This document shows positions 1-5,034 of a DNA stretch of 9,518 nt, piece by piece. How positions within the stretch are numbered: position 1 is the first letter of the stretch; each line of letters opens with the position of its first letter. This DNA comes from CAYVKY01 sp964452115 (GTDB taxonomy: Bacteria > Bacteroidota > Ignavibacteria > Tepidaquicellales > Tepidaquicellaceae): positions 1 to 9,518 of the forward strand of contig CAYVKY010000091.1 of assembly GCA_964452115.1 (NCBI GenBank), in the 5' to 3' direction. The notes under the pieces were generated by a model, which was not told the origin of the DNA, did no database searches, and was given only the letters and a program-made list of their open reading frames with translations. The translations under genes were made by a program, and so were the position numbers.

Positions 1-55
1 GAGTTTCCTCGCCAGATCCTAAGTCTGGTGCGTCTGCCAATTCCGCCATTCGCGC
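1..55 (-). tRNA. tRNA-Leu (anticodon UAG), 3' part beyond the window
   Basis: On the minus strand the sequence starts with acceptor GCGCGAA, then TGGCGGAATTGGCAGACGC, the usual D-arm of a bacterial tRNA-Leu. The anticodon arm is CCAGA / CTTAGGA / TCTGG, so the anticodon is UAG (complement of positions 19-21) and reads CUA and other CUN Leu codons. The window ends inside the long variable arm that marks this as a class II tRNA, so the T-arm and 3' end are missing. A TATAAC on the minus strand at 67-62, just upstream, could be a -10-like element, but no matching -35 is clear. Confidence 0.95.
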
Positions 56-159
56 GAGCATGTTATAAAATAATTTAAAACATTATAAAATGAAATACAT
101 ATAGTAATTCATTAATAAAATACTTTAAATCAAATCTGATATTTTTAAGTAAGTTATGA

Positions 160-423
160 TTAATCCCATTTATCGAAAATGCTATCAGTATCGGGTAAAT
201 CGATAATAAATAGCTTGGAGCATTGCTCTCCGTTGAATCTGCCGATGCGTTTACAATTTTCGTGTATACGCCTCACATTTTCAGGATCATTAGCAAGAGA
301 ATTTAACCAAAAGGCATCTAAGTCAGTATTACATTCCGTACAAAAGATCGGTTTTTCAGAATTCAGCTGTCGGTCAGGGGTCTTCCTTTTAATTTGCTTA
401 TGTTTTTTAGAACCAGTAGACAT
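160..423 (-). CDS. Small Cys-rich protein, possible zinc ribbon, function unknown
   Basis: An 87-residue protein that I do not recognise. It has a strongly basic N-terminus (Lys/Arg-rich, residues 6-18), then CTEC at 28-31, HENC at 54-57 and another Cys at 68. The spacing CxxC, HxxC and Cys suggests a metal-binding fold such as a zinc ribbon, but this is inferred from Cys/His pattern alone. The basic N-terminal tail would suit nucleic acid binding. It starts at ATG 423 after an A/T-rich leader without a Shine-Dalgarno site and stops 105 bases before tRNA-Leu on the same strand. It is divergent from the MarR-type gene at 620. An overlapping ORF on the other strand looks like an antisense shadow. 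Gene reality is probable but not certain. Confidence 0.6.
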   Translation of the reverse strand: MSTGSKKHKQIKRKTPDRQLNSEKPIFCTECNTDLDAFWLNSLANDPENVRRIHENCKRIGRFNGEQCSKLFIIDLPDTDSIFDKWD

Positions 424-619
424 TGAAAAATTTATTTTCTTTTATAGTCAAAACAAACGATACAGAAAAAAGTTCAGGAATATACCTTCTGTACACACAT
501 TTTTTCTTATGTACATAATACAAATTAAAGTATTTTTATTAAAATAGACAGTCAAAATTTATTTTCTAATTACATTGAAACAAAAAAAAAGATAATTTAT
601 TTTTAATAAACTATTTTAT
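424..619. promoter_or_regulatory. Divergent intergenic region with two TGTACA palindromes 20 bp apart
   Basis: This A/T-rich spacer separates the minus-strand Cys-rich gene from the plus-strand MarR-type gene and must hold both promoters. TGTACA occurs at 490-495 and again at 510-515, exactly 20 bases apart, so both copies face the same side of the helix. Such pairs of palindromes can be operators, and MarR proteins often control their own divergent region. No convincing promoter pair is visible. On the minus strand 462-454 reads TATCGTTTG, one base longer than the Bacteroidota -7 element TAnnTTTG. Confidence 0.25.
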
Positions 620-1039
620 ATGAAAATTATTGAAGCTATAGCATTATTGAAGAACGCATGCCTGACGAACGATGCAGATATCAGAAAATCTCTGCACCTG
701 ACACCGGCGGAATTCAACGGATTATTATCAATTGACGACAGTGAAATTGTGAGCTGCCAGACTCTTTCACAGAAAATGGGACTTTCGGTATCCAGAGGAA
801 GCAGAGTGATTAACAAACTGATTGATAAAAAATACCTTAAAGGAAAAAGATTAAACGACGACAAAAGGTGCAGCCAGATTTCGCTGACTAAAAAAGGTAT
901 GGAAGCAAAAGTAGAAATTTATAAAATAATTGATAACTGCGAGAAAAAAATAACTTCAATCCTTACAAAATCTCAGGTAAGCGAAACCAAAAAATGCCTC
1001 AACAGACTTATCAACTTATTGGAAAACCGTAACAACTAA
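620..1039 (+). CDS. MarR-family winged-helix transcriptional regulator
   Basis: A 139-residue protein with the MarR layout: an N-terminal dimerisation helix, a helix-turn-helix around residues 45-70 (TLSQKMGLSVSRGSRVINKL), a beta wing around 72-92 (KKYLKGKRLNDDKRCSQISL followed by TKKG), and a C-terminal helical dimerisation segment. MarR proteins are dimeric repressors or activators that usually sense small phenolics, oxidants or metals; the ligand here is unknown. The N-terminal helix is shorter than in OhrR, so Cys14 does not line up with the OhrR sensing cysteine. There are five cysteines (14, 46, 84, 107, 126), many for so short a protein, and a redox or metal role is possible. The ATG at 620 follows A/T-rich sequence with no Shine-Dalgarno site. 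It is a single gene ended by a clear terminator and divergent from the gene at 423, the likeliest partner. Confidence 0.85.
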   Translation: MKIIEAIALLKNACLTNDADIRKSLHLTPAEFNGLLSIDDSEIVSCQTLSQKMGLSVSRGSRVINKLIDKKYLKGKRLNDDKRCSQISLTKKGMEAKVEIYKIIDNCEKKITSILTKSQVSETKKCLNRLINLLENRNN

Positions 1040-1060
1040 TATCACTCAAAATCGATTTTT

Positions 1061-1091
1061 AAAGCCGTTTATAATTTAAACGGCTTTTTTT
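1061..1091 (+). terminator. Rho-independent terminator of the MarR-type gene
   Basis: A perfect 10-bp stem, AAAGCCGTTT (1061-1070) with AAACGGCTTT (1078-1087), closes a 7-base loop and runs into a T tract at 1085-1091. It lies 21 bases after the stop codon. Confidence 0.9.
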
Positions 1092-1096
1092 ATTTA

Positions 1097-1143
1097 CCTT
1101 CCCAAACTGGAGTCCCGACAGGTCGGGACAGGCATTGGGAAGG
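1097..1143. repeat. TTCCCAAG-type hairpin repeat carrying a second hairpin in its loop
   Basis: The outer stem is CCTTCCCAA (1097-1105) with TTGGGAAGG (1135-1143). Its loop contains a complete inner hairpin, GTCCCGAC (1112-1119) with GTCGGGAC (1122-1129). The start of the loop, ACTGGA, matches the loop of the copy at 1178-1203 read on the opposite strand (GCTGGA). This copy therefore looks like the same repeat with about 20 bases inserted in its loop. It lies just after the MarR terminator. Confidence 0.7.
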
Positions 1144-1177
1144 AGAGTACATATATGTATTAACAGACACTAACCCT

Positions 1178-1203
1178 CATTCCCAAGTTCCAGCTTGGGA
1201 ATG
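1178..1203. repeat. TTCCCAAG-type hairpin repeat, uninterrupted copy
   Basis: A perfect 10-bp stem, CATTCCCAAG (1178-1187) with CTTGGGAATG (1194-1203), and a 6-base loop TTCCAG. Flanks match the copy at 3571-3593: CCT before and GCAATT after. No T tract follows on either strand, so it is better read as a dispersed repeat than as a terminator. Confidence 0.75.
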
Positions 1204-1301
1204 CAATTGATGTAATAAAAAATAATATTGGCGTTATTAAATAGATTATTGAGCATCACAACGACAGGTAACAGGAAAAAATTGAATTTGACTAAAAAAT
1301 A

Positions 1302-1335
1302 AAAAAGGTTTTTACAATGAAGTAAAAACCTTTTT
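1302..1335 (-). terminator. Rho-independent terminator after tRNA-Ser
   Basis: A 14-bp stem, AAAAAGGTTTTTAC (1302-1315) with GTAAAAACCTTTTT (1322-1335), has a 6-base loop. On the minus strand it follows the tRNA-Ser 3' end by 12 bases and runs into a T-rich stretch (complement of 1292-1306). Base 1204 to this point holds no gene and no other structure that I can see. Confidence 0.8.
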
Positions 1336-1347
1336 AAAATTGCATTG

Positions 1348-1436
1348 CGGAGGAGGAGAGATTCGAACTCTCGGTACAGTTTGACCCGTACGACGGTTTA
1401 GCAAACCGTTGGTTTCAGCCACTCACCCACCCCTCC
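1348..1436 (-). tRNA. tRNA-Ser (anticodon GCU)
   Basis: The 89-nt class II tRNA has a complete acceptor stem, GGAGGGG with CTCCTCC (one G-T pair), and discriminator G73, as expected for serine. The anticodon arm is ACGGT / TTGCTAA / ACCGT, giving GCU (complement of 1400-1402), which reads AGC and AGU. The T-arm is GAGAG TTCGAAT CTCTC and the long variable arm contains GTACGGG..CTGTAC. The genome continues CAA after G73, so the CCA end is not encoded and must be added by an enzyme such as the one encoded at 5027-6451. Confidence 0.97.
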
Positions 1437-1566
1437 GGATTGGTGCTTGTTGAATTATTTGTAATAAAAATAACACTTATATTTTTAACTTACAATCGAA
1501 TTTAAATAACATATTATATTATTTCTTTCAAATATTTATTTGAGCCGGGCAATTATGCAATATTGA

Positions 1567-1594
1567 GTAGAGACAAAGCATGCTTTGTCTCTAC
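1567..1594. repeat. Perfect 28-base palindrome, repeat family copy A
   Basis: The left arm GTAGAGACAAAGCA (1567-1580) is the exact reverse complement of the right arm TGCTTTGTCTCTAC (1581-1594). A diverged copy lies at 3220-3246, on the other side of the secreted-protein gene. From memory, similar GTAGAGAC..GCATGC..GTCTCTAC palindromes are common dispersed repeats in other phyla, including cyanobacteria; this was not checked. Confidence 0.8.
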
Positions 1595-1600
1595 AAAAGA

Positions 1601-1621
1601 GGGCAGGCGCAAGACCTGCCC
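1601..1621 (-). terminator. GGGCAGG hairpin, repeat and possible terminator of the secreted-protein gene
   Basis: Stem GGGCAGG (1601-1607) with CCTGCCC (1615-1621) and a 7-base loop. On the minus strand it lies 26 bases after the stop of the gene at 1647 and is followed by TCTTTTG, a weak U tract. It is separated by six bases from the 28-base palindrome, so the two may form a composite repeat. Whether it ends transcription or is only a repeat is open. The rest of 1437-1566 is A/T-rich and appears empty. Confidence 0.45.
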
Positions 1622-1646
1622 ATACTTTTGTAAAAATTATAATATT

Positions 1647-3071
1647 TTATTCCGTGAACTTTCTGCCGGATGGAATCAACCTTTGATTTCCGTTTGTTGC
1701 AGGTACCGCTACATGATGCGGCAGGTCAATTTTTGTTTTTCCGTTATCTTTTGAATCCTCGCCTGCAAGCGCACTCGTTGCATCTGCCCACCAGTGCTTT
1801 ACCATATCAATATGCTTGCGTATCCACGATTCCTGCCCTTTTTTGTCTTCGGGATTTAAGGCAACTTTCAATCCTTCGTGTATTTGGTCATCAGCCCATT
1901 TTTCGTCGTCGCTTTTATTATTCTGTTTCTTTTCCTTCATATACTGGTCAAAATCTTTCAGCTGATTATTGGCTTTGTCAACGCGTCCCTTATATTGTCC
2001 GAATACAGGGTCGCCTTCAGAGCGGAAAATAATGCTGCTGCCGCCAGTTGTTTTAATCGGCTGACCTTTATCCTTAACAATCCATCCCGGATTATCGAGA
2101 ACCAGTTCTTCACCTGCATTCGAGCCGTGAAGCGTGATGGTTTTGATTCTCCAAATCGGATAATTTCCCTGAGTGAAATTAATCACGTCTGCGCCCTGCT
2201 CATCATTATATGCTATTTCCATCCTCGAGCCGTCATATTCCATAGCAGAGATTCTGTTTTTTTCGTCGCGCGTTACTGTTACTTTTGCAGGACGAAACAC
2301 TTCAATAATCGAATGGGGATATGCTATCGGCAATGACCTTACATAGAATCCGTTGCCGACATAAGACCATAAGCCTTTCTGTACATACTTTGAAAACGGT
2401 TCATCAGGCAGATATCCGTTGAGCATAGTCGAGTGCTCCAAATCCTGATATGCAAGATTCGGGTTGGATATATTTGCACGGAGGTCTTTGTAATAATTTG
2501 CAATTTTTTTAATGTCATCCGGCATAACATCGAGCGGAACATTTTTCAGGTCTAATGTCAGGTCTGCTATTTCAGCAGGTGTAAGCAGAGGTCTTACACG
2601 ATTCTGGAAATCCAATGGAAAGTCAGTGAACTTCTCATTGCATATGATACCCCATAAAAGCACCTGAATATCGTGTTGTTCGATTTCGGGATGCTGCACG
2701 GAGTTCTGAACTATATTGAATACAGTTTCCGAACGCTTGCCGAGAAGGGGACTCATCAGATATCCGGAACCTTTTTTCGGCCCGTATGTGCCGGCATGCA
2801 GACAATATGACTGGACCGAAAATCTGTAGTAACCGGGAGCCAGATTAAAATCATATACTTCGGGCTCAACGGGGTCAAGTTCGGTATCCAGATCTTTCAG
2901 CCAATATGCAACCGGCAGTGCGTCATCAATCGATGTTGTTACGTTTTTATCTTCAAGCAGGTCAACCTTTGCAACTTTAGTTGTAACTTTTTTCAAAAGG
3001 TCATCGAATTGTGCGTGTGAAAGATTGGTTAAAAGAAATAAAAGAGGTAAAATAAATATTAATTTTTTCAT
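1647..3071 (-). CDS. Secreted protein of unknown function (474 aa)
   Basis: I chose ATG 3071 because it gives a clean Sec signal peptide: MKK, a hydrophobic stretch (residues 4-16), then LSHA and a likely cleavage before Gln21. An upstream in-frame ATG at 3125 would add 18 residues ahead of the signal. The mature protein has no repeated domain or membrane segment. Its most distinctive part is residues 80-145: PGYYRF, then SYCLHAGTYGP (88-98, one Cys), GYLMSPLLG (103-111) and HPEIEQHDIQVLLWGI (127-142). I recall the same motif order in uncharacterised Bacteroidota proteins, but no function is known to me. The middle (about 245-360) looks beta-rich; the C-terminal 110 residues are highly charged and helical. 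The likely location is the periplasm or outside the cell. It is a single gene, divergent from the B12-regulated lipoprotein and flanked by two copies of a palindromic repeat. Confidence 0.85.
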   Translation of the reverse strand: MKKLIFILPLLFLLTNLSHAQFDDLLKKVTTKVAKVDLLEDKNVTTSIDDALPVAYWLKDLDTELDPVEPEVYDFNLAPGYYRFSVQSYCLHAGTYGPKKGSGYLMSPLLGKRSETVFNIVQNSVQHPEIEQHDIQVLLWGIICNEKFTDFPLDFQNRVRPLLTPAEIADLTLDLKNVPLDVMPDDIKKIANYYKDLRANISNPNLAYQDLEHSTMLNGYLPDEPFSKYVQKGLWSYVGNGFYVRSLPIAYPHSIIEVFRPAKVTVTRDEKNRISAMEYDGSRMEIAYNDEQGADVINFTQGNYPIWRIKTITLHGSNAGEELVLDNPGWIVKDKGQPIKTTGGSSIIFRSEGDPVFGQYKGRVDKANNQLKDFDQYMKEKKQNNKSDDEKWADDQIHEGLKVALNPEDKKGQESWIRKHIDMVKHWWADATSALAGEDSKDNGKTKIDLPHHVAVPATNGNQRLIPSGRKFTE

Positions 3072-3219
3072 GCCTAACATTTGTTTAAATTTTATAAAAA
3101 TTGTAAAAATAAAATTAAATTCCAATAGTAATAATTTGGATTCTCGGCAATATGTTGCGTGCGCCGCGGGACAAGTCAGGATAATCTTTGTCTTTACTAA
3201 AAAATATATTAAGTATTTT

Positions 3220-3246
3220 GTAGAGCCAGAGCATGCTCTTGCTCAC
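3220..3246. repeat. Diverged copy B of the GTAGAG..AGCATGCT palindrome
   Basis: GTAGAGCCAGAGC (3220-3232) and ATGCTCTTGCTCAC (3233-3246) align with copy A at 1567-1594, sharing GTAGAG, CA, AGCATGCT and CTC-AC. Substitutions and one missing base have spoiled perfect symmetry, but the AGAGCATGCTCT core is still an exact palindrome. With copy A it brackets the secreted-protein gene. Confidence 0.6.
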
Positions 3247-3289
3247 ATTCCTGAATCTTATTTCCCCACAAGGGTTAACTAAACGTTCA

Positions 3290-3549
3290 ACCCCTAAAGG
3301 GGTATAATGTTAATATACATTCACGGCTACAAACATTTCACCGCTACGCGGTGAGGAAAAAAAGAAACTCAGTGCTACAATTATGCCACCCCTCCGGGGT
3401 TCAGGAAAAAAAAGAAACTCAGTGTTACAATTATTTCACCCCTCCGGGGTTCGGGAAAAAAAGAAACTCAATGCTACAATTATGACACCCCTCCGGGGTT
3501 CGGGAAAAAAAAGAAACTCAGTGTTACAATTATGTCACCCCTCCGGGGT
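3290..3549. repeat. Tandem array of six hairpins at 48-50 base spacing
   Basis: Six short hairpins start (first A of each stem) at 3290, 3340, 3388, 3438, 3487 and 3537, giving steps of 50, 48, 50, 49 and 50. Unit 1 is ACCCCT-AA-AGGGGT. Unit 2 is CACCGC-TAC-GCGGTG. Units 3-6 are ACCCC-TCC-GGGGT. Between units 2 and 6 the linker is conserved: GGAAAAAAA, GAAACTCAGTG, then CTACAATTATG or close variants. The linker before unit 2 keeps CTACAA and the spacing but otherwise differs. Compared with units 3-6, unit 2 swaps a C-G pair for G-C (3343 with 3349), keeping the stem. Linkers are similar, so this is not a CRISPR array. Role unknown; REP-like elements are the nearest known class. Confidence 0.85.
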
Positions 3550-3572
3550 TTCATTTCCAGTTTTTATCCTCA

Positions 3573-3592
3573 TTCCCAAGCTCGCTTGGGAA
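3573..3592. repeat. TTCCCAAG-type hairpin repeat, third copy
   Basis: Stem TTCCCAAGC (3573-3581) with GCTTGGGAA (3584-3592) and a two-base loop. CCTCA precedes it and GGCAATT follows, matching the flanks of the copy at 1178-1203. It sits at the end of the six-hairpin array. Confidence 0.7.
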
Positions 3593-3681
3593 GGCAATTT
3601 ACGTATAAATGAAAAAATTGGGCTTTTTTGTACAACCGCCGGAGCAGCGGCACGAGGGGTCCTGACATAATAATATTAATA

Positions 3682-3712
3682 TTGCAAATCAAATTTACTT
3701 AAAGTATTTTTG
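3682..3712 (+). promoter_or_regulatory. Bacteroidota-type promoter of the B12 riboswitch transcript
   Basis: TTG at 3682-3684 is followed after 20 bases by TATTTTTG at 3705-3712, matching the Bacteroidota -33/-7 pattern TTG and TAnnTTTG. Transcription would start near 3718-3720, about a dozen bases before the aptamer at 3731, which supports the call. Confidence 0.6.
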
Positions 3713-3730
3713 ATTAGTTCTTTTAAAATT

Positions 3731-3880
3731 TACGGTATTGAAAAATTTAATAGGGAATCCGGTTAGAATCCGGAACTGGCCCCGCAACTGTGAAAGAGAA
3801 GAATAAATCACATTGCCACTGCTGCAATACGGGCGGGAAGGCGATTTATGAAATGCTCTTAAGTCAGGAGACCTGCCGTA
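3731..3880 (+). promoter_or_regulatory. Cobalamin (B12) riboswitch aptamer
   Basis: The conserved blocks appear in order. AATAGGGAATCCGGT starts at 3749, followed by AATCCGG, then GCCCCGCAACTGT (the B12 box core, 3779-3791), GCCACTG (3815-3821), CGGGAAGGC (3834-3842) and AAGTCAGGAGACCTGCC (3861-3877). TACGG at 3731-3735 can pair with CCGTA at 3876-3880 to close P1. Aptamers of this class bind adenosyl- or other cobalamins and usually shut off B12 uptake or synthesis genes. It lies between a promoter and an intrinsic terminator and so controls the lipoprotein at 4000. The exact ends are approximate. Confidence 0.95.
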
Positions 3881-3938
3881 TATGAACAAATATCTTCGAG
3901 GGATAAAGATTAAAATTAATAAAAAAAACTCCTGATTT
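3861..3938 (+). promoter_or_regulatory. Predicted antiterminator pairing of the B12 switch
   Basis: AAGTCAGGAG (3861-3870), the conserved 3' block of the aptamer, can pair with CTCCTGATTT (3929-3938) over ten bases with one G-T. The latter is the 5' arm of the terminator at 3922-3978, whose 3' arm repeats AATCAGGAG. The two pairings exclude each other. The simplest model: without B12 the aptamer 3' end holds the terminator arm open; with B12 that end is used in the folded aptamer and the terminator forms. The pairing is read from sequence; the mechanism is inference. Confidence 0.65.
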
Positions 3939-3978
3939 TTCTTAATCTTTTTCATCCGTGAAGAATCAGGAGTTTTTT
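3922..3978 (+). terminator. Riboswitch-controlled intrinsic terminator
   Basis: AAAAAACTCCTGATT and the following T's (3923-3941) pair with GAAGAATCAGGAGTTTTTT (3960-3978), including CTCCTGATT with AATCAGGAG and an A-run with the T tract. Six T's end the structure. It lies between the aptamer and the lipoprotein start at 4000, so it acts as the expression platform. An in-frame ATG at 3958 falls within the hairpin and is a poor start. Confidence 0.85.
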
Positions 3979-3999
3979 ATTAATAAAAATTTTACATTA

Positions 4000-5034
4000 A
4001 TGAAAAAGATTTTAATAGTTTTTCTTCTTGCTGTTTTATTTGCATCGTGCAACCGCGATGAGATTGTACAGTCCCAGCCGCCGGTAGCAACAAATCTGCA
4101 CGGTTATTACATTTTATCCGAAGGCACGATGGCTCCCGGTAACGCAATGCTGTCTTTTTATTCGCTGGGCTCGGATACATTTTACACTAATATTTATAAA
4201 CCCGGAAACCTCGGACAATATCCTGACGGTATGATTTTGTACAATGGATATCTGTACATACTTGAGCAGGGGAATTACGGCTCTCCGGGAAATATTCATA
4301 AACTCGATACATCAGGAACCGTTTTGCAGACTGCGACTATCGGTATAAATCCGTATTCGCTTGCACAAGCAAACAATAAATTTTATATCTCTAACGGTCC
4401 TGCGGGAAATGTATCCGTGGTTGATGCAGCAAGTCTTACTTTTATTAAAAATATTCAGTCTGGTGCATATCCTCAGGAAATTGCTGCATCAGGAAATAAA
4501 GTGTTTGTCTGCAATACAAGTATGTACAGCGGCGGTGCTGATTCGACAATTTCAGTTATAGATGCTGTGTCCGATACACTGATTAAAAAAATTACTGTAA
4601 GGAGAAACCCGTCATCGTTGTGCGTTGCAGATAACAGTACTCTTTACGCAGGATGTTATTCCGATACGGCAGTGATTTATAAAATTGACATAAATACATT
4701 AAATATTTCAAAAGTTTACAATGTACCGAATTTCGGATTTGACAGGGATGCGTCATACGATGCAGCGAACGGATATTTGTATTACATTTCGAAAACTAAT
4801 GATATCGTCCGGCTGAATGTTCAGAACGGAGATTATTATAAATTAATTTCGAATCCGAATCCCGGAGTGATATATTTTTACGGTTATAAATATGATTCGG
4901 GAAATAACCGCCACCTCATCTGTGATGCGAAAGATTTTTCTTCATCGGGAAGATTTTTTATATATAATTATTATGGAGACCCCGTAAGCGTTTATACTAC
5001 TGGTGTTGCGCCGAGGCGGATTGTAATCAAATAA
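4000..5034 (+). CDS. BtuG-like B12-regulated beta-propeller lipoprotein
   Basis: The 344-residue protein starts at ATG 4000, which gives a lipoprotein signal: MKK, hydrophobic residues 4-14 and lipobox FASC with Cys17. Asn-Arg-Asp-Glu follows the Cys; acidic residues soon after it are typical of Bacteroidota lipoproteins exported to the cell surface. Residues 33-54 (HGYYILSEG, then NAMLSFYSLG) open a series of YncE-like propeller blades, with repeated motifs such as GYLYILEQG, NKFYISNG, NVSVVDAASLTFIKNI and NGYLYYIS up to the C-terminus. Fold, size and the B12 riboswitch together match BtuG, the Bacteroides surface lipoprotein that binds cobalamin tightly and feeds the TonB receptor BtuB. That role is inferred; the propeller alone would not prove it. 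No btuB lies in the window. Its 3' end overlaps the convergent CCA gene by 8 bases. Confidence is high for the fold and moderate for B12 binding. Confidence 0.75.
   Translation: MKKILIVFLLAVLFASCNRDEIVQSQPPVATNLHGYYILSEGTMAPGNAMLSFYSLGSDTFYTNIYKPGNLGQYPDGMILYNGYLYILEQGNYGSPGNIHKLDTSGTVLQTATIGINPYSLAQANNKFYISNGPAGNVSVVDAASLTFIKNIQSGAYPQEIAASGNKVFVCNTSMYSGGADSTISVIDAVSDTLIKKITVRRNPSSLCVADNSTLYAGCYSDTAVIYKIDINTLNISKVYNVPNFGFDRDASYDAANGYLYYISKTNDIVRLNVQNGDYYKLISNPNPGVIYFYGYKYDSGNNRHLICDAKDFSSSGRFFIYNYYGDPVSVYTTGVAPRRIVIK

Larger units (their letters stand above)
3072..3730. other. 659-base gene-free divergent spacer rich in hairpin repeats
   Basis: No credible gene lies here. From 3072 to 3219 there is A/T-rich leader of the minus-strand gene plus a short GC-rich patch (GCGTGCGCCGCGGGAC, about 3159-3174) of unknown role. 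Positions 3220-3592 are occupied by repeats listed separately. Positions 3593-3681 contain no structure that I can support. Positions 3682-3730 hold the riboswitch promoter. A 95-codon frame across the array merely translates the repeats. Confidence 0.75.

Noticed and set aside
179..547. 122-codon plus-strand frame opposite the small Cys-rich gene
   Set aside because: It is antisense to a better frame, has runs of Phe/Leu typical of A/T-rich noise, and enters the divergent promoter region.
1563..2336. Plus-strand frames overlapping the secreted-protein gene
   Set aside because: They are antisense to a coherent signal-peptide-bearing protein and show no recognisable domain.
3072..3125. Upstream ATG adding 18 residues to the secreted protein
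   Set aside because: It would place an extra A/T-derived Phe/Ile stretch before a clean signal peptide that starts at 3071.
3290..3549. Possible CRISPR array because of regular 48-50 base spacing
   Set aside because: The sequences between the hairpins are nearly the same (GAAACTCAGTG..CTACAATTATG), so they are not unique spacers, and no cas genes are present.
3383..3670. 95-codon frame on the plus strand through the hairpin array
   Set aside because: It is only the repeat read as codons (PLRGSGKKRNSVLQL-type recurrences), with no promoter, homology or credible start.
3958..3999. Upstream ATG giving a 14-residue longer lipoprotein
   Set aside because: It lies in the terminator hairpin and would put polar residues before the lipoprotein signal; ATG 4000 gives a standard one.
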